DNA of 64,000 nucleotides from Clostridium estertheticum (GCF_026650985.1 NZ_CP086239.1:3286001-3350000), one strand, 5' to 3'. Positions 25,063-34,966 are shown, counted from the first letter of the stretch. Notes: generated by a model from the letters alone, not told the origin. Numbers and translations are program-made.

Positions 25063-26862
25063 TTAACTTCTTGCAAATATCTCTTGAAATTCAACACCTT
25101 CAAGCTTTTCTTTTATTAGAAGTTCTTCTGCAACTGCGTTAAGTTTGCTTCTATTATCAGTTAAAAGCGTCAACGCTTTTGTATATGCAACATCTATAAG
25201 TTTCTTTATTTCTATATCTATCTTGTATGCTGTTTCTTCACTGTATTTTCTATCTTTCCCCATATCTCTTCCAAGGAATACTTCATCACTACCTGAACCA
25301 AATGCTATTGTCCCAAGAGTATCACTCATTCCATAGTCCATTACCATTTGTCTTGCGATTCCTGTGGCTCTTTCGATATCATTACTAGCACCAGTACTTA
25401 TATCACCAATAACTAGTTTTTCTGCAACTCTACCACCGAGTAATCCCACAATTTCTTCTTCAAGTCTTGACCTAGACATATACGATCTATCTTCTTCTGG
25501 AAGACGCATAGTATATCCACCAGCCCTTCCTCTTGGAACTATACTTATCTGATGAACAGGATCAGAATTTGGAAGTAAATTCATTACAATTGCATGGCCT
25601 GCTTCATGATATGCTGTAAGTTTTCTATCAACTTCACTAACAACTCTACTCTTCTTTTCAGGTCCAGCCATTATTCTTGTAGCTGCTTCTTCAAGTTCTT
25701 CCATTCCAATTAGCTTCTTATCTCTTCGCACAGTTAAAAGTGCTGATTCATTCATTAAGTTTTCAATATCTGCACCTGTAAATCCAGGTGTTCTTTTAGC
25801 AAGTACGCTAAGCTTAACTTCAGGTTCAAGATGCTTATTTTTAGAATGAACTGCAAGTATTGCCTCTCTACCTTTTCTATCAGGTACTCCAACAAGAATT
25901 TGTCTATCAAATCTACCTGGTCTTAGTAGTGCTGGATCAAGTACATCTGCTCTATTGGTAGCTGCAATCATTATTATTCCTTCATTTTCTCCAAATCCAT
26001 CCATCTCAACTAGAAGTTGGTTTAGTGTCTGTTCTCTTTCATCATTTCCACCACCGACACCCGCACCTCTTTGTCTTCCTACAGCATCAATTTCATCTAT
26101 AAAAATTATACAAGGTGAATTCTTTTTTGCCTGTTCAAATAAATCTCTGACTCTAGAGGCTCCAACACCAACAAACATTTCTACAAAGTCAGAACCTGAG
26201 ATGCTAAAAAATGGGACTCCAGCTTCTCCAGATATTGCTCTTGCAAGGAGTGTTTTACCAGTTCCTGGAGGTCCTATTAATAGGACTCCCTTTGGTATGC
26301 GAGCTCCCATTTCCATATATCTTTTAGGTTGTTTTAAAAAATCAACTATCTCAGCAAGCTCAGCTTTCTCTTCATCCGCTCCTGCAACATCATCAAAACT
26401 CACTTTTTTCTTAGTAGGATCGGCAAGTTTTGCTTTACTTTTGCCAAATTTCATCACACCACCGCTTCCACCGGCGCCTTTTGACTGTTTCATAAATATA
26501 AATCCAAAACCCACAAGCATTAAAATCAATAATACATTAGGCAAGTACTGTAACCACACTGGAATAGTTGGTGGTTTTACGTATGTTTCCTCAACACTTG
26601 CACTCTTTGGGTGATCTTTAATAAATTGAAATAGTCTGGCAGATGGAACAATTGTTTTATATGTAGATCCATTTTTTAATGTTCCCGAAACCGACATTTG
26701 ATCTGTTTCAACCACAAAACTTTTTATAGTATTATTGGTCCAATTAGTCTGAAATTGATTAAAATTAATAATAGTTGATTTCTGATCTGTTTTAGAAAGC
26801 ATAAATACTGCAACAATAACAAAAATTATAGTCCATGCAGCAATACCTGATCTTTTTTTCAT
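25063..26862 (-). CDS. ftsH: ATP-dependent zinc metalloprotease FtsH
   Basis: 599 aa. Two transmembrane helices (about 8-24 and 104-124) bracket a small extracytoplasmic domain. Walker A GPPGTGKT is at 197-204, Walker B FIDEIDA at 254-260, the arginine-rich [11 protein letters not shown] follows near 311-321, and HEAGH at 419-423 binds zinc. It degrades misfolded and regulatory membrane proteins as a hexamer. There is a Gly-rich linker (about 129-136). AGAGGTG precedes the ATG. It stands alone rather than next to tilS/hpt as in many Firmicutes, which suggests it may be a second paralogue. Confidence 0.95.
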   Translation of the reverse strand: MKKRSGIAAWTIIFVIVAVFMLSKTDQKSTIINFNQFQTNWTNNTIKSFVVETDQMSVSGTLKNGSTYKTIVPSARLFQFIKDHPKSASVEETYVKPPTIPVWLQYLPNVLLILMLVGFGFIFMKQSKGAGGSGGVMKFGKSKAKLADPTKKKVSFDDVAGADEEKAELAEIVDFLKQPKRYMEMGARIPKGVLLIGPPGTGKTLLARAISGEAGVPFFSISGSDFVEMFVGVGASRVRDLFEQAKKNSPCIIFIDEIDAVGRQRGAGVGGGNDEREQTLNQLLVEMDGFGENEGIIMIAATNRADVLDPALLRPGRFDRQILVGVPDRKGREAILAVHSKNKHLEPEVKLSVLAKRTPGFTGADIENLMNESALLTVRRDKKLIGMEELEEAATRIMAGPEKKSRVVSEVDRKLTAYHEAGHAIVMNLLPNSDPVHQISIVPRGRAGGYTMRLPEEDRSYMSRSRLEEEIVGLLGGRVAEKLVIGDISTGASNDIERATGIARQMVMDYGMSDTLGTIAFGSGSDEVFLGRDMGKDRKYSEETAYKIDIEIKKLIDVAYTKALTLLTDNRSKLNAVAEELLIKEKLEGVEFQEIFARS

Positions 26863-27209
26863 CAGAGAACACCTCTCTTTCTCAATATATTACTTAACCT
26901 CTTATGTTCTTAGTCCTTAACTTATTGTATACTTAACCATATAAAAAAATTCTATTGATTTAATAATACCTTCTACATTATATCCTTAATTGCCATAAGT
27001 TCATAATAAAGTTTAATTTTTTTAATTTTTTTTTTATTTATCCGATTATTTTAACCTTTCCACCCCTCCCTATACTATGTTTATAGATGAGAGTATATCA
27101 TAGCTATTATCAAAACACAATAGTTTCAAAACTACTTTGTTCAGTTATGTTGAAATAAAATTTTCATTGTGTTATATTTATAGAAAACCGAGAACGGGGT
27201 GGCAAAAAT
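26863..27209. other. Divergent intergenic region between ftsH and the TetR gene
   Basis: About 350 bp that should hold both promoters. I see A/T tracts and a pyrimidine-rich patch at 27053-27070, but no clear dyad or promoter pair that I would defend. Confidence 0.4.
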
Positions 27210-27848
27210 ATGGATATAATAAACAAATCCGATTTTGTTGAAAATATCAAAGAAAAAATTCCAGTAAAACTTGGAAGGCCTATTGATAAGCTACGTGATC
27301 TCGCTATTCTTAGAGCGGCCTTAGAGCTCGTAGCAGAGCAAGGATACGACTGTGTAACCATGGATGCTATAGCTCTGCGTGCCCATGCAGGAAAAGCTAC
27401 CTTATACCGCAGATGGAAGTCTAAACCATATCTTATTGCAGAAGCTATAACATCTATCATGCCTTGTGAGCAAAAGGTTGATCCTACTCGTTGCGGCGAC
27501 AATTTGAGAAATTATTTATGTGAATTACTTAGCACATATTTCGGGGTAGACGACGAGATTAGGCAAAAGGTAATGCTCTCCATCTCAACAGCCATAATCA
27601 GAGATAAATCATTATCCGATGCGATTCACCTAGACTGCATAACAAAGCAAACATATATATTTCGTGAGGCCATAGAATGTAGCATAAATAAAAAAATAGA
27701 TGAAAACCAGTTGAAACTCCTCGCTGATGTAGGACCAGCATTATTATGTTATAAGCTTATAGCCACAGGCGAACCCATTGAAATGAAATATGTAGAACAT
27801 ATTGTTGATGATTTAATAATTCCACTTATATCACTAAATATCAATTAA
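27210..27848 (+). CDS. TetR/AcrR-family transcriptional regulator
   Basis: 212 aa, standard TetR length. The DNA-binding domain spans about residues 22-70 (ILRAALELVAEQGYDCVTMDAIALRAHAGKATLYRRWKSKPYLI) with the classical HTH ending YRRW. The C-terminal ligand domain resembles the TetR_C_16 group. A GGGGTGG box precedes the ATG. Codon use is a little more GC-rich than its neighbours, a possible hint of transfer. The target is not obvious: ftsH is divergent and pyk is downstream behind a terminator. Confidence 0.88.
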   Translation: MDIINKSDFVENIKEKIPVKLGRPIDKLRDLAILRAALELVAEQGYDCVTMDAIALRAHAGKATLYRRWKSKPYLIAEAITSIMPCEQKVDPTRCGDNLRNYLCELLSTYFGVDDEIRQKVMLSISTAIIRDKSLSDAIHLDCITKQTYIFREAIECSINKKIDENQLKLLADVGPALLCYKLIATGEPIEMKYVEHIVDDLIIPLISLNIN

Positions 27849-27904
27849 CCCCCCTTAAGCAGACACTACTTTTAGCCTTGTGTTTGCTTAAAGGGGTTTT
27901 TTTT
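27847..27904 (+). terminator. Intrinsic terminator after the TetR gene
   Basis: Left arm CCCCCCTTAAGCA and right arm TGCTTAAAGGGG pair, then eight T. It begins at the stop codon. Confidence 0.8.
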
Positions 27905-28022
27905 AACTTTGTTTTGCTTTCCCATATATCTCTTAAAAGTAGAAGCTGTTAATCTAGATGAGTAATAAGGTGTCCCCTTACGAACTCACCCTAAAATATT
28001 AATTATAAAACGATTTAAGTTC

Positions 28023-28051
28023 TTTACCAAATTTGGTTTTACATGTATTAT
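28023..28051 (+). promoter_or_regulatory. Candidate promoter for pyk
   Basis: TTTACC at 28023-28028 and TATTAT at 28046-28051 with a 17-bp spacer, 70 bp before the start codon. Confidence 0.5.
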
Positions 28052-28121
28052 TATTAAAAAGAAACATACAACTTAGCTTAATGGATACATGCTTAAATAC
28101 AAATGAGAGGAGATAATAAAC

Positions 28122-29543
28122 ATGAGAATGACAAAAATAATATGTACTTTGGGACCTGCTGTAGATGATGATATTTTATTAGAAGAATTAATACTTGGAG
28201 GTATGGATGTAGCAAGATTAAATTTTTCTCATGGTACTCACGACGAGCAAAAAGTTAGAGTTGATAGAGTAAAAAAAGTCAGAGCAAAATTGAATATTCC
28301 GGTTCCATTATTGCTTGATACCAAAGGACCTGAAATTAGATTAGGTAAATTTCAAATGGGTAAAGTAACATTAAAAGAGAATAATATCTTCATACTTGTA
28401 AATGAAGATATTTTAGGAACAGATGAAAAATCAACTATCTCTCACAAAGAGTTATATAAAGATGTTAAAGTTGGAACTAAAATATTAATAAATGATGGAC
28501 TTGTAGCCATAGAGGTACAAAAAGTTGTAGGCAAGGACATACATTGCATAATACTAAATGGCGGTGACATAAGTAATAACAAAGGAGTCAATATTCCCGA
28601 AACAGATACCCATTTACCTGCAATAACAAATCAGGACATTGAAGATATAAAATTTGCTATAGAAAATGAATTTGATTTTATTGCTTGTTCTTTTGTACGA
28701 AAAGCAACAGACGTAAATGAAGTTAGAAAAATATTAAAGAAATATGGTGGACAAGATATAAGGATAATTTCAAAAATTGAAAATAGAGAAGGCGTAAATA
28801 ATTTCGATGAAATATTAAAGGTTTCTGATGGAATTATGGTAGCTAGAGGCGATCTAGGCGTAGAAATACCTACAGAAGAAGTTCCTCTTGTTCAAAAAAT
28901 GATAATTAAGAAATGCTATAACTATGGTAAACCAGTAATAACTGCAACTCAAATGCTAGATTCAATGATTGTAAATCCAAGACCAACTAGAGCAGAATCT
29001 AGTGATGTTGCAAATGCCGTTTATGATGGAACTAGTGCAATTATGCTTTCTGGCGAAAGTGCCATGGGTAAATACCCAATTGAAAGTGTAAAAACTATGG
29101 TAAGAATAGCTCAAATGGCAGACGAGTCTATAGATTATGGCAGTAAACTAGCTGCAATGAAATTTGATACAATGGAAAATATCACAAATGCTATAAGTTA
29201 TGCAACTTGCACAATTGCCCTACAGTTAAATGCTGTATCAATAATTTGTGCAACACAATCTGGACAAACTGCTAGAATGATTTCTAGATTTAGGGCATCT
29301 TGTCCAATAATAGCAACTACATGGAATCCAAGGGTTCAAAGACAGTTAGCTATTTCTTGGGGAGTGACTCCATTACTAGTTAAAGCTGCAACAAACGTTG
29401 AAGAAATGTTTGAAATTGGTGTTAAAACAGCGTTAGATATTAAGTTAGTTAAAAAGGGAGATATTATTGTAATAACTGCCGGGGGACCAGTAGGAAAAGT
29501 TGGAACAACAAATATACTAAAAGTTGAAACAGTAGGCGAATAA
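28122..29543 (+). CDS. pyk: Pyruvate kinase
   Basis: 473 aa, the short form lacking the extra C-terminal PEP-utiliser domain found in Bacillus enzymes. Marks: MTKIICTLGPA at the N-terminus, LNFSHGTH (about 27-34), LLDTKGPEIR (about 65-74) and the signature IISKIENREGV followed by IMVARGDLGVEIP. K near 219 is the catalytic lysine. MTKIICTLGP and KPVITATQMLDSM are also intact. It makes ATP and pyruvate from PEP in glycolysis. GAGAGGAG lies before the ATG. No pfkA is adjacent, so this may be a stand-alone gene. Confidence 0.96.
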   Translation: MRMTKIICTLGPAVDDDILLEELILGGMDVARLNFSHGTHDEQKVRVDRVKKVRAKLNIPVPLLLDTKGPEIRLGKFQMGKVTLKENNIFILVNEDILGTDEKSTISHKELYKDVKVGTKILINDGLVAIEVQKVVGKDIHCIILNGGDISNNKGVNIPETDTHLPAITNQDIEDIKFAIENEFDFIACSFVRKATDVNEVRKILKKYGGQDIRIISKIENREGVNNFDEILKVSDGIMVARGDLGVEIPTEEVPLVQKMIIKKCYNYGKPVITATQMLDSMIVNPRPTRAESSDVANAVYDGTSAIMLSGESAMGKYPIESVKTMVRIAQMADESIDYGSKLAAMKFDTMENITNAISYATCTIALQLNAVSIICATQSGQTARMISRFRASCPIIATTWNPRVQRQLAISWGVTPLLVKAATNVEEMFEIGVKTALDIKLVKKGDIIVITAGGPVGKVGTTNILKVETVGE

Positions 29544-29566
29544 TTGTAATTACAAAGTAATAAACA

Positions 29567-29603
29567 AAGCCAATCTAGATTAATACCTAGGTTGGCTTTA
29601 TTT
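29567..29603. terminator. Intrinsic terminator after pyk
   Basis: AAAGCCAATCTAG pairs with CTAGGTTGGCTTT (one G-U) and T-rich sequence follows. Confidence 0.75.
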
Positions 29604-29630
29604 TATGCTAAAGTATTTACATTTATAGCT

Positions 29631-29744
29631 TTAACCCCAAAATGTCTTCCAGTTTTTAATTGATATTCCCTCATCATGACATTCTACCTGCTTTACATGT
29701 TCTACTTGTTTGTCTTTTTTACTTTTGAATAATCCAAACAACAT
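29631..29744 (-). CDS. Small protein, 37 aa, after the 129-aa membrane protein gene
   Basis: ATG 29744 preceded by GGTGGG. The product begins MLFGLFKSKKDKQVEH and ends NWKTFWG, a short hydrophobic tip followed by a charged helix. It is 20 bp from the stop of the 129-aa gene on the same strand. It may be a real small peptide or the truncated start of a former larger gene. No family recognised. Confidence 0.4.
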   Translation of the reverse strand: MLFGLFKSKKDKQVEHVKQVECHDEGISIKNWKTFWG

Positions 29745-29764
29745 ATCTATCCCACCCTTTGATG

Positions 29765-30154
29765 TTATTTCACCATTATATTTATCTCTTTTTCAATATT
29801 ATCTACAGCAATTTTTTCTCCTTCTGATATGTTCTCAATATGTATTAGACCTTCAATAAATGACTTATCTTTTATTGCACACTTTATAATTGAAATCATC
29901 TCATCTTGAGCATTTTTAATATCTAACTCACCATCTCCATCTAATACCTTACAAAATACTGCTTCACTTCTATTACCATTTTCATTAGATGCCATTGTGT
30001 AGATAGGCCTTAGAAATTGTGCATCACTCCTAACAAATGTATCCGTCATTAATATCGTATATTCCATTTTAATCATTTTATTATCATGTTTTTTATGTTT
30101 AAGTAATACTATACAAACAAAAACCACAATTATAAAACCATAAATATAATTCAT
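29765..30154 (-). CDS. Hypothetical membrane-anchored protein, 129 aa
   Basis: One N-terminal transmembrane helix (about 3-19) followed by a soluble domain with alternating strands and helices (for example YTILMTDTFVRSDAQF and DEMISIIKCAIKDKSF). Predicted to face outside or to be membrane-bound inside; the signal is not cleaved. I do not recognise a family. GGGGGAGAAG lies before the ATG. Confidence 0.65.
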   Translation of the reverse strand: MNYIYGFIIVVFVCIVLLKHKKHDNKMIKMEYTILMTDTFVRSDAQFLRPIYTMASNENGNRSEAVFCKVLDGDGELDIKNAQDEMISIIKCAIKDKSFIEGLIHIENISEGEKIAVDNIEKEINIMVK

Positions 30155-30330
30155 TAACTTCTCCCCCGATTGTTTTTGTTATATATTTTACCATTATATC
30201 AAAAATGCTTCAATATTTTTAATCAACATTCCTACACATATAAATAAACCTCTATACCCTTATGGATATGGATGTTTTAATTTAACTTATTTCACAAAGA
30301 ATTAGAAATATATTATAGTTTAAAAATTAT

Positions 30331-30371
30331 ATACACACCTACTTGACAATACAAAGTAGTGGGTGTATATT
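30331..30371 (+). promoter_or_regulatory. Consensus promoter overlapping a PadR-type operator
   Basis: TTGACA at 30343-30348 and TATATT at 30366-30371 with a 17-bp spacer. An imperfect inverted repeat (30331-30344 with 30354-30368, ATACACACCTACTT against AAGTAGTGGGTGTAT) covers the whole promoter. A second ATACAAAGTAG half-site lies at 30391-30401. Autorepression by the PadR product is the obvious reading. Confidence 0.75.
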
Positions 30372-30409
30372 TTATCTATGCTATTAAGTAATACAAAGTA
30401 GGTGACTAT

Positions 30410-30730
30410 TTGGCTAATTCAACGCAAATATTGAAAGGTTTACTCGAAGGATGTATTTTAAAAATTGTAAGTACCCATGAAACCTATGGTTATGAAATAT
30501 GCGAAAAACTAACGGTGTATGGATTTCAAGAAGTTTCTGAAGGTAGCGTATATCCCATTCTTATAAGACTGGAAAAGAAAAAGCTACTTTACTCTAATAT
30601 GATTAAGTCCCCTTTCGGACCAATGAGAAAGTATTATTATCTAACTAAAGAAGGAAATACTGAATTAGAAGATTTCATATCATCTTGGGATAAAATTAAA
30701 AAGAACATTGATAATGTATTGGAGGGATAG
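30410..30730 (+). CDS. PadR-family transcriptional regulator
   Basis: 106 aa. The winged HTH (about 8-75) has LLEGCILKIVSTHETYGYEICEKL, GSVYPILIRLEKKKLL and KYYYLTKEG, the PadR hallmarks. Start is TTG 30410. It is 3 bp before the next gene and so co-transcribed with it. The operator overlapping its own promoter supports negative autoregulation. Short PadR proteins paired with HAAS/DUF1700-like membrane proteins usually respond to envelope or drug stress. Confidence 0.92.
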   Translation: MANSTQILKGLLEGCILKIVSTHETYGYEICEKLTVYGFQEVSEGSVYPILIRLEKKKLLYSNMIKSPFGPMRKYYYLTKEGNTELEDFISSWDKIKKNIDNVLEG

Positions 30731-30733
30731 TTA

Positions 30734-31438
30734 ATGCTGCTCGAATGGAGACTTAAACAACTCAGGTTTAAAGAGCAAAAAAATTTAAATGGGAGTAACT
30801 TATATTTATATAGAAGCATAACTTCATATATACAGCACAGCGAATTGAGAGGAACTGAAAAGGAAGAAATTCTTCAACAAGTCATAGATATGATGTTGCA
30901 AGCACAAATAGAAAAAAAACCAATGGAATTAATTATCGGGAATGACTATCAGGAATTTTGTAAGTCGATTATTGAAGAATATAGTAGTGACAAAAGCAAA
31001 AACTACAGATTATTAGATTATATACAAAAAGGTCTATTTTACTCGATAACAAGTTCAGTTTTTTTGTGGATAGTGATTGGATTAAAAAATTCTTCATTTA
31101 CCCTAGGCATAACTATAGATATGCTTATAACAATAAGTGCTATTTCATTTATTTTAATTCCAGCAACAAGAAAAAGTAGTCAAGAAAATCCATCATTAAA
31201 CTTTTGGAATAAAAAATATTACACAATAAATAGTGGAATTACTGAACCTGGATTTAATGGTTTTATTTTTGTGATATTTGCTATTTTATTAATAAGATTT
31301 ATTCTTGGAGAGACTCTTTCTACTAAAGTTTTTAGTTATACAATAACTCTACATTCAGCTACTCCATATATACTCCTACTACTTTTAATAATTGGATTTA
31401 TTGAAATTTATAAAAGAATGTATAATAAACGTCGATGA
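30734..31438 (+). CDS. PadR-partner membrane protein (HAAS/DUF1048-like)
   Basis: 234 aa. An N-terminal helical, charged domain of about 95 residues (LRFKEQKN, LRGTEKEEILQQVIDMMLQAQ) resembles the HAAS/DUF1048 modules that accompany PadR regulators, and four hydrophobic helices follow. GGAGGG sits before the ATG, which is 3 bp past the PadR stop. Probably an effector or sensor partner of the regulator; this is inferred from the common gene pair. Confidence 0.75.
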   Translation: MLLEWRLKQLRFKEQKNLNGSNLYLYRSITSYIQHSELRGTEKEEILQQVIDMMLQAQIEKKPMELIIGNDYQEFCKSIIEEYSSDKSKNYRLLDYIQKGLFYSITSSVFLWIVIGLKNSSFTLGITIDMLITISAISFILIPATRKSSQENPSLNFWNKKYYTINSGITEPGFNGFIFVIFAILLIRFILGETLSTKVFSYTITLHSATPYILLLLLIIGFIEIYKRMYNKRR

Positions 31439-31521
31439 TATCTGTCTTAATTTTTAAAATTCAACAATATTGATAATATATGTTATAATATTCAAAACTA
31501 GTATATGAGGAGGTATGCACG

Positions 31522-31767
31522 TTGAATTATGACTTAATAAATTTAATGCAATTAATGTTTTTAGTGATATGTTTTACTGGCATACTATCATATACTTTAT
31601 ACACCTATAAAAATTTCAAAAATAAAACCAAAGAAAATATAACAAAAAGTGTTTTAATTCAGTGGCTTGGATTTATAAAAAAAGTGCTTCCGGAAGATTA
31701 TATAATTTATGAAAAATATGTTATATGGATGTATGTAGAACGATTAAAAATTGAAATGATGTTTTAG
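31522..31767 (+). CDS. Hypothetical small membrane protein, 81 aa
   Basis: Start TTG 31522 with GAGGAGG in front. One hydrophobic helix (about 8-26) and a charged cytoplasmic tail (YKNFKNKTKENITK). Stops 26 bp before a YidC-type gene on the same strand, so it may be made with the insertase. No family recognised. Confidence 0.6.
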   Translation: MNYDLINLMQLMFLVICFTGILSYTLYTYKNFKNKTKENITKSVLIQWLGFIKKVLPEDYIIYEKYVIWMYVERLKIEMMF

Positions 31768-31793
31768 CCAAAATTATTCGAGGGAGGATAAAT

Positions 31794-32438
31794 ATGAACA
31801 TCATTTTTAATTTTTTAAGTAGTTTATTAGATTCAATTTTTAGTTTTACTGGGGATTGGGGCCTCGCAATAGTTTTTCTTACCATAAGTGTAAGATTAGT
31901 ACTTTCTCCAATGTCTTTCAAACAAAAAAAATCCATGCACCAGCAACAAAAATTTGGTATAAAAATGCAAGAAATAAAGGAAAAATATAAAGATAACAAA
32001 GACAGACTTGACGTCGAAGTTAAAAAACAATCTGCTGAGAGTGCAAAAAGTATGCTGGGTTGCTTAGTAACCTTGTTACAACTGCCTATAATAATGACCC
32101 TGTGGAGTGTATTTAATAAGCTTCCTGTGAGCGCTAGTACATTTCTTATACCATGGGTGTCTAGTATTAAGGTCTCAGACAGTTATTTTATAGTTCCACT
32201 GATATATGTGCTTATATCGCTAACACCAAGTCTGCTTTCATATGTAACCTTACTTAAAATTGAAGGTCAGGCAACACTTAGCAAGAGTAATTTAATAATA
32301 ATGGCAGTAGCTGGTTTGTTTGTTGCTAAAGCAGCTCCAATCGCAGTTGGAATATACTTAATCACCACAAGTGTGTTCAACTTTCTAGAAGAGCTTATTT
32401 TTAGACTATATATAAGAAATTCAAAAATTAGGAACTAA
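31794..32438 (+). CDS. YidC/Oxa1-family membrane insertase paralogue
   Basis: 214 aa, five hydrophobic segments. The core has LTISVRLVLSPMSFKQKKSMHQQQ with the conserved arginine in the first helix, then EIKEKYKDNKDRLDVEVKK, the cytoplasmic hairpin, and LVTLLQLPIIMTLWSVFNKL. It lacks the N-terminal lipobox and the C-terminal Lys-rich tail common in the housekeeping YidC that sits by rnpA. I infer a second copy with a specialised client. AGGGAGG precedes the ATG. Confidence 0.87.
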   Translation: MNIIFNFLSSLLDSIFSFTGDWGLAIVFLTISVRLVLSPMSFKQKKSMHQQQKFGIKMQEIKEKYKDNKDRLDVEVKKQSAESAKSMLGCLVTLLQLPIIMTLWSVFNKLPVSASTFLIPWVSSIKVSDSYFIVPLIYVLISLTPSLLSYVTLLKIEGQATLSKSNLIIMAVAGLFVAKAAPIAVGIYLITTSVFNFLEELIFRLYIRNSKIRN

Positions 32439-32487
32439 AAATTAAGGGCTGAACAATTATGTTCTAGCCCTTACTTTTAATTTTTTG
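32436..32487. terminator. Terminator between the yidC-like gene and the SleB gene
   Basis: AAGGGCT-GAAC pairs with GTTCTAGCCCTT, embedded in an A-run and a T-run that serve both convergent genes. Confidence 0.8.
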
Positions 32488-32496
32488 ATATAAACA

Positions 32497-33195
32497 TTAT
32501 TTTATTAAGTAAACAAATGTCAAATTACCTATTACTTTAGATATTGGTTGTGGTTCAGTTAGTCCTTTAGGCACACCTCCATCATAAAAAAACAATGCAT
32601 TATTTGTTGGATCAACTCCGCTAAGGGCTTCACTTGCAGCCTTAAGCGCGCTTGCCTGTGCAGGTCTATTGATATTACCATTTAATACTGGTGTAAATTG
32701 ATAACCTCCTTTTGTGCGTTCATTTATAACAGCGCTGATTGAATTTGGAAAATAACTACTCTTAACTCTATTTACAACTACTGCGCCTACAGCAACTTGA
32801 GCACTATAAGATTCTCCTTGTGCTTCTGCAGTTATTAGTCTAGATAATAAGTTCAAATCACTTTCTGTATATTTTATTGCTATATTGTCTGCCTTAGCTA
32901 CCATTTTATCTTGAGCCTTTAATTTAACTTGCGATGTAGTAGAACTAGTTGTTACTGGAACCTTAATAATTTGTCCTGGGAAAATAGTATCATTCCATTT
33001 ATTATTAGTTTTCCTTAAATCATTTAATGATTGTCCACATTTTTTCGCTATTACAGATAAACAATCCCCACTTTTAACAATATATGTTTTAGTTGTTAGT
33101 GAAGTTGCAAGTACATTTTGTGATGTAATTGTTGCTAAACCAATTGTCAATGCTGATGCTAAGAAAATAGATTTAATACTTTTAAATTTATTCAT
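32497..33195 (-). CDS. SleB-type cell-wall hydrolase with LysM domain
   Basis: 232 aa. A signal peptide (1-30) precedes one LysM domain (about 35-80, YIVKSGDCLSVIAKKCGQSL with PGQIIKVP) and a C-terminal hydrolase_2 domain (about 113-232, LLSRLITAEAQGESYSAQVAVGAVVVNRV, TKGGYQFTPV). SleB/CwlJ-type enzymes are lytic transglycosylases acting on spore cortex. The LysM version here may work in germination or mother-cell lysis. AGGAGGG lies before the ATG. Confidence 0.9.
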   Translation of the reverse strand: MNKFKSIKSIFLASALTIGLATITSQNVLATSLTTKTYIVKSGDCLSVIAKKCGQSLNDLRKTNNKWNDTIFPGQIIKVPVTTSSTTSQVKLKAQDKMVAKADNIAIKYTESDLNLLSRLITAEAQGESYSAQVAVGAVVVNRVKSSYFPNSISAVINERTKGGYQFTPVLNGNINRPAQASALKAASEALSGVDPTNNALFFYDGGVPKGLTEPQPISKVIGNLTFVYLIK

Positions 33196-33493
33196 TTTAA
33201 GTACCCTCCTAATGCCTTCCAGTTTAATTTGATAATTATGGTATAGACATATAAATTTATATAGTTTTACTCCAAAATTAAGTTTTCGCTATTTTATTTG
33301 GAATATCGTCATATTATACCATAATAATATAAAGATGGCATGTTAATATAATTTATTTTCTAATTTATGTAAATTTTTTAGATTATATACGTTGTTAAAT
33401 TAATGTTACAAGTATATAACAACATACTTTATTTACGTTAAATGGTTTACATATCTATCATATATGATAATATTAATATAAGAAGGTGATAAA

Positions 33494-34489
33494 ATGTCAT
33501 ATGTATCTAATAGCAAAAAATACTTAACAATGAAATATAATAAATGCGGTAATAGTGGCTTAAAACTCTCTGCAATATCTCTTGGTTTATGGCATAATTT
33601 TGGTTATTCAGATTCCTTTGAAAACTCAAGAGCTCTAATTCATAAGGCTTTCGACCTTGGAATTACGCATTTCGACCTTGCGAATAACTACGGTCCTCCT
33701 CCTGGCTCTGCAGAAGAGACCTTCGGCAAAATCTTAAAACAGGATCTTTCAGGTTATAGAGATGAACTTGTTATCTCAACGAAGGCAGGTTATACCATGT
33801 GGCCCGGTCCTTATGGTGATTGGGGTTCAAAAAAATATTTAGTCTCCAGTCTTGACCAAAGTCTAAAAAGAACTGGTCTCGATTATGTAGATATCTTTTA
33901 TCATCATAGACCTGACCCTAATACCCCTTTAGAAGAAACTATGTCTGCTTTAGATTTAATAGTAAAACAAGGAAAAGCTCTTTATGTAGGCTTATCCAAC
34001 TATAAACCAGATGAAACCAAAAGGGCTTCCGCTATACTAAAAAAATTAGGCACCCCTTGTTTAATTCACCAGCCCTCCTATTCAATGTTTAATCGATGGA
34101 TAGAAGATGGTCTTCAAGAGGTTCTAGATCAGGAAGGTATTGGTTCTATAGCCTTTAAACCTCTACAACAAGGTTTACTTACTACCAAATATTTAAAAGG
34201 AATTCCTAAAGACTCAAGAGCTGCCGGCAACTCAGCTTTCTTACATTCTGAAGATATTACAAAAGAGCAATTAGAAAAAGTTTCCAAATTAAATGTTTTG
34301 GCAATGGAACGTTCACAAACTTTACCCCAACTAGCTTTAGCTTGGGTATTAAGGGGTGGACATGTTACCTCTGCACTAATAGGTGCAAGTAAGGTAAGTC
34401 AAATCGAAGATAACGTAGGTGCACTAAATAATTTAGACTTTAGTGCAGGTGAACTAGAACGTATAGAACAAATATTAGCAAGCAAATAG
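33494..34489 (+). CDS. Aldo/keto reductase (YghZ-like)
   Basis: 331 aa. The TIM-barrel active-site marks are visible: HFDLANNYGPPPGSAEETFG (Asp/Tyr), VISTKAGY with the lysine, and YVDIFYHHRPDPNTPLEETM. These fit the YghZ/L-glyceraldehyde 3-phosphate reductase branch, which also detoxifies methylglyoxal. AGAAGGTG lies before the ATG. About 300 bp of AT-rich divergent region separates it from the SleB gene; a TTTACA/TAATAT-like promoter could lie at 33449-33475, but I am not sure of it. Confidence 0.9.
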   Translation: MSYVSNSKKYLTMKYNKCGNSGLKLSAISLGLWHNFGYSDSFENSRALIHKAFDLGITHFDLANNYGPPPGSAEETFGKILKQDLSGYRDELVISTKAGYTMWPGPYGDWGSKKYLVSSLDQSLKRTGLDYVDIFYHHRPDPNTPLEETMSALDLIVKQGKALYVGLSNYKPDETKRASAILKKLGTPCLIHQPSYSMFNRWIEDGLQEVLDQEGIGSIAFKPLQQGLLTTKYLKGIPKDSRAAGNSAFLHSEDITKEQLEKVSKLNVLAMERSQTLPQLALAWVLRGGHVTSALIGASKVSQIEDNVGALNNLDFSAGELERIEQILASK

Positions 34490-34594
34490 TTATTTTTTTA
34501 AAAATGGATTAAATTCGCAAACTTCTATTTGTAAAAATCCTAACGTTTAATTCATAAACTTTAAGCACTTAATTAGATTAATATGCAATATAAC

Positions 34595-34623
34595 TTGCTT
34601 TCTTTAGAAACCTGTGATATTAT
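34595..34623 (+). promoter_or_regulatory. Candidate promoter for the cold-shock gene, long 5' UTR
   Basis: TTGCTT at 34595-34600 and TATTAT at 34618-34623, spacer 17. A start near 34630 would leave about 140 nt of leader before the ATG, the size of a cold-shock mRNA thermosensor. Confidence 0.5.
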
Positions 34624-34768
34624 TAAGGAGTACTTAAATGAATAGTGAATAATGAAGCGCAGATATATTTCAAATATAATTTTTAAAATATAGTATTTTG
34701 TTATCAAAATTTTATTGGTTTGTTATTTCAAGTAGTTTAAGAAATAAAATTTCGGAGGTATACATTAT

Positions 34769-34966
34769 ATGAATGGTACAGTTAAATGGTTTAATGGTGA
34801 AAAAGGATTTGGTTTTATTACAGGAGAAGACGGAGTAGATGTTTTCGCACATTTCTCTCAAATAAATTCAGATGGTTACAAATCTCTTGATGAAGGTCAA
34901 AAAGTTTCTTTTGACATAGTTAAAGGACCTAAAGGCCCACAAGCAGAAAATATTACTGTTCTTTAG
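34769..34966 (+). CDS. Cold-shock protein (CspA family)
   Basis: 65 aa single cold-shock domain. RNP1 KGFGFIT (about 12-18) and RNP2 VFAHFS (about 27-32) are intact, and [15 protein letters not shown] is the canonical start. It binds single-stranded RNA and DNA as an RNA chaperone. GGAGG lies 9 bases before the ATG. The ~140-nt leader is typical for temperature control. A strong terminator closes the unit. Confidence 0.96.
   Translation: MNGTVKWFNGEKGFGFITGEDGVDVFAHFSQINSDGYKSLDEGQKVSFDIVKGPKGPQAENITVL

Noticed and set aside
25955-26614. 219-codon plus-strand frame
   Set aside because: Antisense to the ATPase domain of ftsH, with low-complexity Pro/Ser/Ile composition; a codon-structure shadow.
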